This document shows, piece after piece, positions 1 through 6,880 of a stretch of DNA of 64,000 bases. The position numbers and the translations under genes are program-made. The first letter of the stretch is position 1, and every line of letters begins with the position of its first letter. The notes below the pieces were generated by a model. It ran no database searches, was not told where the DNA came from, and worked only from the letters and a program-made list of their open reading frames with translations. This DNA is from Helicobacter pylori Shi112 (GTDB taxonomy: Bacteria > Campylobacterota > Campylobacteria > Campylobacterales > Helicobacteraceae), in NCBI RefSeq assembly GCF_000277405.1, contig NC_017741.1, positions 1,488,001-1,552,000 of the forward strand, given 5' to 3'.

Positions 1-574
1 AAAAAATTTCTCTCATTCTGCCATCAAATCCCTAGACACCCTAGCGATTGAAGTGGAAAAAAACATCCCCACTCAAGCCGGGTTAGGCGGTGGGAGCGCT
101 GATGCTGGGGGGCTATTGTATCATCTGAATCAAATTTTTGACTGGCGTTTGAGTTCAGAAGAGCTTTATAGCATGGGATCTTTAGTGGGCACAGACACCA
201 ATTTTTTCATCTCGCAACACAAAAGTGCTAACGCCACTTCTTACGGCGAAGTTATTGAAAATTTTGAAGAAGAGCCTTTAGAAAATCGCCTAGAAATCTA
301 TGCGCCAAACCATGTTTTTTGCAGCACCAAAGCTATTTATCAAGCCTATAAGCCTGAAACTTGTTTTTCTCAAGCTAAAGAGTGGCTTAAAAAACCGAGT
401 TTAGAATGCCTAAAGACTTGCGACAGAAACGAATTAAACGATCTTTTAAAGCCGGCTTTACTCACTAACCAAGCCTTAAGAGATATAGAAAGCGAATTAG
501 GCAAGGAGTGGTTTTTTAGCGGGAGCGGGAGCGCGTTTTTTAGGCTAAAGCCTGCGTTAAAAGGGGGCGAATGA
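1..574 (+). CDS. ispE: 4-diphosphocytidyl-2-C-methyl-D-erythritol kinase, 3' part
   Basis: This is the C-terminal part of the GHMP-family kinase that phosphorylates CDP-methylerythritol in the non-mevalonate (MEP) isoprenoid pathway. The frame is open from base 2, so the start lies upstream of the window; the GTG at 53 is an internal valine, not a start. The glycine-rich GHMP ATP-binding motif PTQAGLGGGSADAGG is intact. The TGA at 572-574 overlaps the ATG of smpB at 571 (ATGA), so the two are probably translationally coupled. Apart from the missing 5' end nothing looks broken. Confidence 0.95.
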   Translation, partial: KNFSHSAIKSLDTLAIEVEKNIPTQAGLGGGSADAGGLLYHLNQIFDWRLSSEELYSMGSLVGTDTNFFISQHKSANATSYGEVIENFEEEPLENRLEIYAPNHVFCSTKAIYQAYKPETCFSQAKEWLKKPSLECLKTCDRNELNDLLKPALLTNQALRDIESELGKEWFFSGSGSAFFRLKPALKGGE

Positions 575-1029
575 AACTCATTGCCAGCAATAAAAAAGCC
601 TATTTTGACTATGAAATCTTGGAAACTTTGGAAGCGGGATTAGCGCTTTTAGGCTCTGAAGTGAAGGCTTTGAGGCAAACTAGGGTGAATTTAAAAGATA
701 ATTTTGTTAAAATAATCAAAGGAGAAGCTTTTTTATTTGGTGTTCATATATCATATTTAGATACAATCCATGCGTATTACAAGCCCAATGAAAGGCGAGA
801 GCGTAAGTTGCTTTTACACAAAAAGCAATTATTGAAATGGCAAATTGAAGCGTCTAAAGAACGCTTGAGTATCGTAGGATTGAAATTGTATTTTAACCAA
901 AGGAATAAAGCTAAAATCCAAATTGCTTTAGTGAAAGGAAAAAAATTGCACGATAAAAGACAAAGTCTTAAAGAAAAAGCGCTCAATAAAGAAATTCTTG
1001 CTGATTTAAAACACCACTTTAAAGGATAA
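571..1029 (+). CDS. smpB: SsrA-binding protein SmpB
   Basis: This 152-residue basic protein is the tmRNA partner that delivers SsrA to stalled ribosomes for trans-translation. Family hallmarks are the N-terminal YFDYEILETLEAGLALLGSE segment, where EAGL..LGSEVK is typical of SmpB, the central KLLLHKKQL, and the lysine-rich tail containing HDKRQSLKEK. Its length is normal for the family. It overlaps ispE by four bases and is followed two bases later by exbB. Its substrate RNA gene, ssrA, is not in this window. Confidence 0.97.
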   Translation: MKLIASNKKAYFDYEILETLEAGLALLGSEVKALRQTRVNLKDNFVKIIKGEAFLFGVHISYLDTIHAYYKPNERRERKLLLHKKQLLKWQIEASKERLSIVGLKLYFNQRNKAKIQIALVKGKKLHDKRQSLKEKALNKEILADLKHHFKG

Positions 1030-1031
1030 TA

Positions 1032-1484
1032 ATGAAAGAAATGGTAGATTATGGGGTTATAGGGTTTTTGATCTTTTTATCAGTCATCGTTATAGCGATC
1101 GCAATAGAAAGGTTGTGGTTTTTTGCCACTCTTCGTGTAGATGACTACACAGACAGGCGTAAATTAGAATTAGCCCTACACAAACGACTGACTTTAGTGG
1201 CCACGATTGGCTCTAACGCCCCTTATATCGGTCTTTTAGGAACGGTTATGGGGATCATGCTCACTTTTATGGATTTAGGATCCGCTTCTGGCATTGACAC
1301 TAAAGCGATCATGACTAATTTAGCCCTTGCCTTAAAAGCGACTGGCATGGGGTTATTGGTAGCGATCCCTGCGATTGTGATTTATAACTTGTTAGTGAGA
1401 AAAAGCGAGATTTTAGTCACTAAATGGGATATTTTCCACCACCCGGTTGATGCGCAATCCCATGAGATTCATAACAAAGCCTAA
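1032..1484 (+). CDS. exbB: ExbB/TolQ/MotA-family proton channel protein
   Basis: This 150-residue inner membrane protein has three hydrophobic segments (about 5-25, 60-83 and 98-121). The motif YIGLLGTVMGIMLTF spans the second segment, as in ExbB and TolQ. With ExbD it would form a proton-driven motor energising a TonB- or TolA-type periplasmic protein. No tonB follows here. From memory H. pylori carries another exbB-exbD-tonB set elsewhere, so this pair may be a Tol-like or auxiliary motor. exbD begins 10 bases downstream. Confidence 0.9.
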   Translation: MKEMVDYGVIGFLIFLSVIVIAIAIERLWFFATLRVDDYTDRRKLELALHKRLTLVATIGSNAPYIGLLGTVMGIMLTFMDLGSASGIDTKAIMTNLALALKATGMGLLVAIPAIVIYNLLVRKSEILVTKWDIFHHPVDAQSHEIHNKA

Positions 1485-1494
1485 GGATTAAGCG

Positions 1495-1896
1495 GTGAAA
1501 AAAGTAGAATCCATGAATGTGGTGCCTTTCATTGACATCATGCTTGTGTTGTTGGTGATCGTGCTTACAACAGCGTCTTTTGTGCAAACTTCAAAGCTCC
1601 CTATTAGCATTCCCCAAGTGGATAAAGACAGCACTGATTCTAAAGATGTGTTGGACAAAAAACAAGTTACAATCTCCATTTCCAATAAAGGCTCTTTCTA
1701 TTTAGACGATAAAGAAATCAGCTTTGAAAATTTAAAACACAAGGTTTCCACTTTGGCTAAAGACACCCCTATTGTCTTGCAAGGCGATAAAAAAAGCAAT
1801 TTGGATAACTTTATCAAAGTAGTGGATTTGTTGCAAACTAACGATCTGAAGCAACTTTACATTCTTGTTGAAGATAAAAAGAATCAAAAAAATTAG
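1495..1896 (+). CDS. exbD: ExbD/TolR-family proton channel protein
   Basis: This 133-residue protein has one N-terminal membrane helix followed by a periplasmic domain. The helix carries the conserved protonatable aspartate in NVVPFIDIMLVLLVI. The start is GTG at 1495, preceded by an AAGGA ribosome-binding site at 1483-1487; the next in-frame ATG would remove part of the conserved N-terminus. It pairs with ExbB immediately upstream and should act as the stator partner of the proton motor. Its substrate system cannot be told from this locus because no tonB or tolA is adjacent. Confidence 0.9.
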   Translation: MKKVESMNVVPFIDIMLVLLVIVLTTASFVQTSKLPISIPQVDKDSTDSKDVLDKKQVTISISNKGSFYLDDKEISFENLKHKVSTLAKDTPIVLQGDKKSNLDNFIKVVDLLQTNDLKQLYILVEDKKNQKN

Positions 1897-1907
1897 TTTT
1901 AGTCAAT

Positions 1908-1929
1908 TTTTAGCATTCTTTAGCTAAAA
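1908..1929 (+). terminator. Hairpin between exbD and rpmH
   Basis: A perfect 7-bp inverted repeat (TTTTAGC / GCTAAAA) encloses an 8-base loop 11 bases after the exbD stop. No uridine run follows on the plus strand, so it is a weak intrinsic terminator at best. Its right arm contains TAAAAT (1925-1930), which could be the -10 element of rpmH. The structure may therefore separate the exb transcript from the rpmH transcript. Confidence 0.35.
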
Positions 1930-1969
1930 TCTACGCTTATGTAATTTTTATAATTTAAGGGAGTTTTAA

Positions 1970-2104
1970 ATGAAACGCACTTACCAACCACACAACACCC
2001 CAAGAAAGCGAACCCATGGCTTTCTTGTGAGGATGAAAACCAAAAACGGGCGCAAGGTGATTAATGCCAGACGAGCTAAGGGCAGAAAAAAGCTTTCCGT
2101 CTAA
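1970..2104 (+). CDS. rpmH: 50S ribosomal protein L34
   Basis: This 44-codon gene encodes the very basic L34 protein. It begins [18 protein letters not shown] and ends [11 protein letters not shown], matching the family from end to end. A strong ribosome-binding site, AAGGGAG at 1958-1964, precedes the ATG. It heads the rpmH-rnpA-yidD-yidC-jag-mnmE cluster. The last 41 bases are also the beginning of rnpA in another frame. Confidence 0.98.
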   Translation: MKRTYQPHNTPRKRTHGFLVRMKTKNGRKVINARRAKGRKKLSV

Positions 2105-2549
2105 ACCCTATGACTCTTTAAAAAACAAGAGTGAGTTTGATAGGGTTTATCAAAAGGGTTTCAAAAAACACAACCCTTTTTTTTCGCTCTTTGTTTTGGA
2201 TTTATCAAAAGAGCCACCAAAAGAAAAAGAGGGCTTTAAAGATCCGCTCTCTTGTAGGCTTAAAGACAAAAAAGCGCTTTATTTATTAGGTTTGAGCGTG
2301 TCCAAAAAAGTCGGCAACGCCGTGAAACGAAACCTTATCAAACGCCGTTTGCGTTCGCTCACATTAAAGCATGCTGCACTTTGTCAAGGGCTTGCTTTGG
2401 TGTTTGTGCCTAGAAGCGATTGTTACCATTTAGATTTTTGGGCTTTAGAAAAACATTTTTTAGAAATGCTAACCTCCATTAAAAACTATATGAACAAAGC
2501 CTTAAAAGGCTTGAAAAAAGGAATAACTCATACCTATGCGAAACAATAA
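2064..2549 (+). CDS. rnpA: Ribonuclease P protein component
   Basis: This 161-residue basic protein binds the RNase P RNA for tRNA 5' maturation. The core has FDRVYQKG near the start and the RNR-type motif [15 protein letters not shown]. The ATG at 2064 lies inside rpmH (41-base overlap) and is preceded there by AAGGTG, a good ribosome-binding site, so the extended N-terminus is credible. A T8 run at 2177-2184 sits in the coding sequence; because the gene is essential it is unlikely to be a switch. It overlaps yidD by 14 bases. Confidence 0.95.
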   Translation: MPDELRAEKSFPSKPYDSLKNKSEFDRVYQKGFKKHNPFFSLFVLDLSKEPPKEKEGFKDPLSCRLKDKKALYLLGLSVSKKVGNAVKRNLIKRRLRSLTLKHAALCQGLALVFVPRSDCYHLDFWALEKHFLEMLTSIKNYMNKALKGLKKGITHTYAKQ

Positions 2550-2886
2550 AACGCCTTGCACGATTTTTACGGCATTGATTAGGGGTTACCAACGCTTTTT
2601 TTCGGCTTTCACCTTTTCAAGCTGTCGGTTTTACCCCACTTGCTCCAATTACGCTCTGTGGTTGCTCTATTTTGAAAACCCTTTGAGCGCTATGGGTAAA
2701 ATCGCTATAAGGATACTCTCATGCAACCCTTTTTGCTCTGGAGGCATCGCTTACCCCACTACTCGCTTGAAACGCCCGAGTTTGCTCCAATCTCATAAAG
2801 ATTTTAATCGCAATTTTAAAACCATCACTTTTTGGCTCGTTCCTACTACAAAAAGCCACGCAACTTACTACATCATTAAGGTTTAA
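2536..2886 (+). CDS. yidD: Membrane protein insertion efficiency factor YidD
   Basis: This 116-residue protein carries the YidD signature: [13 protein letters not shown] near residues 28-40 and the cysteine-containing CNPFCSGG downstream. YidD proteins are small amphipathic membrane-associated factors that assist the YidC insertase. The gene overlaps rnpA and ends five bases before yidC, the standard order. The C-terminal tail after about residue 75 is longer than in E. coli and not obviously conserved. Confidence 0.92.
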   Translation: MRNNKTPCTIFTALIRGYQRFFSAFTFSSCRFYPTCSNYALWLLYFENPLSAMGKIAIRILSCNPFCSGGIAYPTTRLKRPSLLQSHKDFNRNFKTITFWLVPTTKSHATYYIIKV

Positions 2887-2891
2887 TCACA

Positions 2892-4535
2892 ATGGATAAA
2901 AACAACAACGCCAATATTCGCTTGATTTTAGCGATCGCTCTGTCTTTCTTGTTTATCGCTATTTACAGCTATTTTTTCCAAAAACCAAACAAAACAACAA
3001 CCCCAACCACAAAGCAAGAAACAGCCAACAACCACACAGCAACAAGTCCTAACAACACGCCCAACGCTTTTAGTGCCACTCAAGCAATCCCCCAAGAGAA
3101 TTTGTTAAGCACGATTTCTTTTGAGCATGCCAGAATTGAAATTGACTCTTTAGGGCGTATCAAACAGGTTTATCTCAAGGATAAAAAGTATCTAACCCCC
3201 AAACAAAAGGGCTTTTTAGAGCATGTGATCCATCTTTTTAACCCCAAAGCTAACCCGCAAACCCCCCTAAAAGAACTCCCCCTTTTAGCAGCCGATAAAC
3301 TCAAGCCTTTAGAAGTGCGTTTTTTAGACCCTACGCTCAATAACAAAGCGTTCAACACCCCTTATAGCGCTTCAAAAACCACTCTTGGGCCTAATGAACA
3401 GCTTGTTTTAACCCAAGATTTAGGCGCTCTTACCATCATTAAAACCCTGACTTTTTATGATGATTTGCATTATGATTTGCAAATCGCCTTCAAATCGCCT
3501 AACAAGATTATCCCTAGCTATGTGATCACCAATGGTTACAAGCCGGTGGCTGATTTGGACAGCTACACCTTTTCAGGCGCGCTTTTAGAAAACAACGACA
3601 AAAAAATTGAAAAAATTGAGGATAAAGACGCTAAAGAAATCAAACGCTTTTCTAACACCCTCTTTTTATCCAGCGTGGATAGGTATTTCACCACTTTGCT
3701 TTTCACTAAAGATCCTCAAGGTTTTGAAGCCTTAATTGATTCAGAAATCGGCACTAAAAACCCCTTAGGGTTCATTTCCCTTAAAAATGAAGCGAATTTG
3801 CATGGCTATATTGGCCCCAAAGATTACCGCTCTTTGAAAGCGATTTCGCCCATGCTCACTGATGTGATAGAGTATGGCTTGATCACTTTCTTTGCTAAAG
3901 GCGTGTTTGTTTTACTGGATTATTTGTATCAATTTGTGGGTAATTGGGGTTGGGCCATCATTCTTTTAACGATTATCGTGCGCCTAATCCTTTACCCCTT
4001 AAGCTATAAAGGCATGGTGAGCATGCAAAAGCTCAAAGAAATAGCCCCTAAAATGAAAGAACTCCAAGAAAAATACAAGGGCGAACCCCAAAAGTTGCAA
4101 GCCCACATGATGCAGCTTTACAAAAAACATGGGGCTAATCCGCTAGGGGGTTGTCTGCCCTTAATCTTGCAAATCCCGGTGTTTTTTGCGATTTATAGAG
4201 TGCTTTATAACGCCGTGGAATTGAAAAGCTCAGAGTGGATCTTATGGATTCATGATTTATCCATTATGGATCCGTATTTTATTTTGCCGCTTCTTATGGG
4301 AGCGTCTATGTATTGGCACCAAAGCGTTACGCCAAGCAGCGTGACCGATCCCATGCAAGCGAAGATTTTTAAATTCTTACCCCTATTATTCACAATCTTT
4401 TTAATCACTTTCCCTGCAGGGTTAGTCTTGTATTGGACCACGAACAACATCCTTTCGGTGTTGCAACAACTCATTATTAATAAAGTCTTAGAGAACAAAA
4501 AACGCGCACACGCGCAAAACAAAAAGGAAAATTGA
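2892..4535 (+). CDS. yidC: Membrane protein insertase YidC
   Basis: This 547-residue Oxa1/Alb3/YidC-family insertase has an N-terminal membrane anchor (about 9-28), a Thr/Asn/Pro-rich linker, a large periplasmic domain (about 70-330), and a C-terminal insertase core of several membrane helices. The core contains NWGWAIILLTIIVRLILYPL and the helix LKEIAPKMKELQEKYKGEPQ. It inserts inner membrane proteins alone or with Sec. It ends in a lysine-rich tail. The TGA overlaps the jag ATG (TGATG). Confidence 0.96.
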   Translation: MDKNNNANIRLILAIALSFLFIAIYSYFFQKPNKTTTPTTKQETANNHTATSPNNTPNAFSATQAIPQENLLSTISFEHARIEIDSLGRIKQVYLKDKKYLTPKQKGFLEHVIHLFNPKANPQTPLKELPLLAADKLKPLEVRFLDPTLNNKAFNTPYSASKTTLGPNEQLVLTQDLGALTIIKTLTFYDDLHYDLQIAFKSPNKIIPSYVITNGYKPVADLDSYTFSGALLENNDKKIEKIEDKDAKEIKRFSNTLFLSSVDRYFTTLLFTKDPQGFEALIDSEIGTKNPLGFISLKNEANLHGYIGPKDYRSLKAISPMLTDVIEYGLITFFAKGVFVLLDYLYQFVGNWGWAIILLTIIVRLILYPLSYKGMVSMQKLKEIAPKMKELQEKYKGEPQKLQAHMMQLYKKHGANPLGGCLPLILQIPVFFAIYRVLYNAVELKSSEWILWIHDLSIMDPYFILPLLMGASMYWHQSVTPSSVTDPMQAKIFKFLPLLFTIFLITFPAGLVLYWTTNNILSVLQQLIINKVLENKKRAHAQNKKEN

Positions 4536-5332
4536 TGCAAAATCCTATTGAAATCAAAGCCAAAACCTTAGAAGAAGCCCTCATTCAAGCTTCTATCGCC
4601 TTGAATTGCCCCATTATCAATTTGCAATACGAAGTCATTCAAACGCCCTCTAAAGGTTTTTTAAATATAGGCAAAAAAGAAGCCATTATTTTAGTTGGCG
4701 TTAAAGAAAGCGTTAAAGAGATTCAAGAAGAGAGCGTTAAAGAAACCAACACGAAAGAAATCCATCAAAGCGCAGAAGAAAAAAAACAAAACTTAGAAAT
4801 AGAAACACCGCAAGGAGAAATAATCACCCCTAAACCCCCTAAAAAAAACCTTAAAGAAGAATCTCATAATGGAGACAAACTCCATGAGATTAAACAAGAA
4901 TTGAAAGACTTGTTCTCCCACTTGCCCTATAAAATCAACAAAGTGGAGGTGAGTTTTTATGAACCGGGGGTTTTATTGATTGATATTGATGGCGAAGATT
5001 CCGCTCTTTTAATTGGCGAGAAAGGCTATCGTTACAAAGCCCTTTCTTACTTGCTCTTTAATTGGATTCACCCTGCTTATGGTTATAATATCCGCTTAGA
5101 AATCTCCACCTTTTTACAAAACCAAGAAAAGGTTATGGACACGCAACTCCAAAGCACGATCATGACCGTTCATGAAGTGGGTAAGGGGCAGATGAAAGCC
5201 CCTGATGGCGTTTTAACCTATATCGCTTTAAAGAAATTACGAAAAGCGTTCCCTAACAAATATGTTTCCATCAAAACCAATTTAAACGATGAAAAATACA
5301 TCGTCATCAACGATTTCCACCACAATGAATGA
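4535..5332 (+). CDS. jag: Jag/KhpB-like RNA-binding protein
   Basis: This 265-residue protein has an N-terminal Jag_N domain (about 1-50), a long Glu/Lys-rich linker, and a KH-like domain with IGEKGYRYKAL around residue 165. The final part corresponds to R3H, but the R-x3-H pair that names that domain is not visible, so this module is degenerate or divergent. ATG at 4535 is preferred over the preceding in-frame TTG because it overlaps the yidC stop and has AAAGGAAA just upstream. It overlaps mnmE by 8 bases. Jag proteins bind RNA and affect envelope growth in other bacteria; the role here is inferred. Confidence 0.85.
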   Translation: MQNPIEIKAKTLEEALIQASIALNCPIINLQYEVIQTPSKGFLNIGKKEAIILVGVKESVKEIQEESVKETNTKEIHQSAEEKKQNLEIETPQGEIITPKPPKKNLKEESHNGDKLHEIKQELKDLFSHLPYKINKVEVSFYEPGVLLIDIDGEDSALLIGEKGYRYKALSYLLFNWIHPAYGYNIRLEISTFLQNQEKVMDTQLQSTIMTVHEVGKGQMKAPDGVLTYIALKKLRKAFPNKYVSIKTNLNDEKYIVINDFHHNE

Positions 5333-6677
5333 CACCATCGCCGCTATCGCTACCCCTTTAGGCAAGGGAGCGATTAGCGTTATTAAAATCAGCGGCAATA
5401 GCGCTCTAAACATCCTCAAACAACTCACCCAAAAACAAGACTTCACCCCCAGATACGCTTATGTGCGCGATATTTTTTCTAATGGTGTTTTATTGGACAA
5501 AGCGTTAGTGATTTATTTCAAAGCCCCCTATAGTTTCACTGGCGAAGATGTGTGCGAAATCCAATGCCATGGAAACCCTCTTTTAGCGCAAAATATCTTA
5601 CAAGCTTGTTTGAATTTAGGAGCTAGGCTTGCTAAAGCGGGGGAATTTAGCAAAAAAGCCTTTTTAAACCATAAAATGGATTTGAGCGAGATTGAAGCGA
5701 GCGTTCAGCTCATCCTTTGTGAGGATGAAAGCGTTTTAAACGCTCTAGCCAGGCAGCTTAAGGGCGAGTTAAAAATTTTTATTGAAGAGGCTAGAGGCAA
5801 TCTTTTAAAGCTTTTGGCGAGCTCAGAAGTTTTGATTGATTATAGCGAAGAAGACATTCCTAACGATTTTTTAGATGAAGTATCTCTTAATTTAGAAAAA
5901 CAAATCGCCTCTTTTAAAGACTTACTGGATTTTTCTAACATGCAAAAACAAAAAAACAAAGGGCATGCCTTAAGCATTGTTGGCAAACCCAATGCTGGCA
6001 AAAGCTCTTTATTAAACGCCATGCTTTTAGAAGAAAGGGCTTTAGTGAGCGATATTAAAGGCACAACAAGAGACACTATAGAAGAAGTCATTGAATTGCA
6101 AGGGCATAAGGTGCGCTTGATTGATACGGCTGGCATTAGAGAGAGCACGGATAAAATAGAACGATTAGGGATTGAAAAAAGCCTTAAAAGTTTAGAAAAT
6201 TGCGACATTGTTTTAGGCGTGTTTGATCTTTCTAAACCCCTAGAAAAAGAAGATTTTAACCTTATTGACACCCTCAATCGCGCTAAAAAGCCTTGCATTG
6301 TTGTTTTGAATAAAAACGATTTAGCGCCCAAACTGGAGCTTGAAACCTTAAAATCTTATCTTAAAATCCCTTATTCTTTACTAGAAACCAACACCCTAAA
6401 TTCCAAGGCTTGTTTGAAAGATTTGAGCCAAAAAATCAGCGCCTTTTTCCCCAAACTAGACACTCAAAACAAGCTCTTACTCACTTCCCTAGCCCAAAAA
6501 ACCGCCCTAGAAAACGCCATTTTTGAATTGCAAAACGCTAAAAACCATTTAGAAACTTTGGAGCTTTTTTCTTATCATCTTTTAAGCGCGATAGAAAGCT
6601 TGAACTTGCTCACCCGCCCTTATGAAACCAGCCAAATGCTAGACAGCATGTTTAGCGAATTTTGCTTAGGCAAATGA
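5325..6677 (+). CDS. mnmE: tRNA modification GTPase MnmE (TrmE)
   Basis: This 450-residue GTPase acts with MnmG to install the carboxymethylaminomethyl group on wobble uridine of tRNAs. Visible are the N-terminal tetrahydrofolate-binding domain, G1 GKPNAGKSS (residues 220-228), G3 DTAG, G4 NKND, and the invariant C-terminal CLGK ending the protein. The ATG at 5325 is chosen because MNDTIAAIATPLGKGAI is the conserved N-terminus; the open frame extends 12 codons further upstream into jag. It closes the cluster that starts at rpmH. Confidence 0.97.
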   Translation: MNDTIAAIATPLGKGAISVIKISGNSALNILKQLTQKQDFTPRYAYVRDIFSNGVLLDKALVIYFKAPYSFTGEDVCEIQCHGNPLLAQNILQACLNLGARLAKAGEFSKKAFLNHKMDLSEIEASVQLILCEDESVLNALARQLKGELKIFIEEARGNLLKLLASSEVLIDYSEEDIPNDFLDEVSLNLEKQIASFKDLLDFSNMQKQKNKGHALSIVGKPNAGKSSLLNAMLLEERALVSDIKGTTRDTIEEVIELQGHKVRLIDTAGIRESTDKIERLGIEKSLKSLENCDIVLGVFDLSKPLEKEDFNLIDTLNRAKKPCIVVLNKNDLAPKLELETLKSYLKIPYSLLETNTLNSKACLKDLSQKISAFFPKLDTQNKLLLTSLAQKTALENAIFELQNAKNHLETLELFSYHLLSAIESLNLLTRPYETSQMLDSMFSEFCLGK

Positions 6678-6829
6678 AACCGCTTAAAGAATGGGTTAAA
6701 ACCCCTTTTTAGCGCCACTTTTTAAGACTTTTTTACGCATTAGCGCCGTTTAATATCTATATTTACAAAAAACAATACTGCCATTTTTCAAAAAGGGGTA
6801 AAATAAGCTAGTTTAAAATATATACATAC

Positions 6830-6835
6830 TATAAG
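6830..6835 (+). promoter_or_regulatory. Candidate -10 element upstream of homD
   Basis: TATAAG lies 46 bases before the homD ATG and would place transcription start near 6842, leaving a leader of about 40 bases. H. pylori housekeeping promoters typically show only a -10 box, and no convincing -35 is seen. A good ribosome-binding site, AAGGAG (6870-6875), follows. The 6678-6880 interval holds nothing else I can support. Confidence 0.4.
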
Positions 6836-6880
6836 CTATTTTTGAGTAGAAATGTTAAAAAAGACCATTAAGGAGATTTT

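Noticed and set aside
2177-2184. T8 run in rnpA as a phase-variation site
   Set aside because: RnpA is essential for tRNA maturation, so an off state is not viable; ordinary Phe codons explain the run.
5840-6331. Long minus-strand open frame of 163 codons opposite mnmE
   Set aside because: It lies entirely within the conserved GTPase gene, is Ser/Leu-rich as expected of an antisense frame, and has no independent context.
1970-6677. Nearby replication origin, because rpmH-rnpA-yidD-yidC-jag-mnmE usually flanks dnaA
   Set aside because: No dnaA, dnaN or cluster of DnaA-box-like sequences is seen in the window, and in H. pylori dnaA lies elsewhere.
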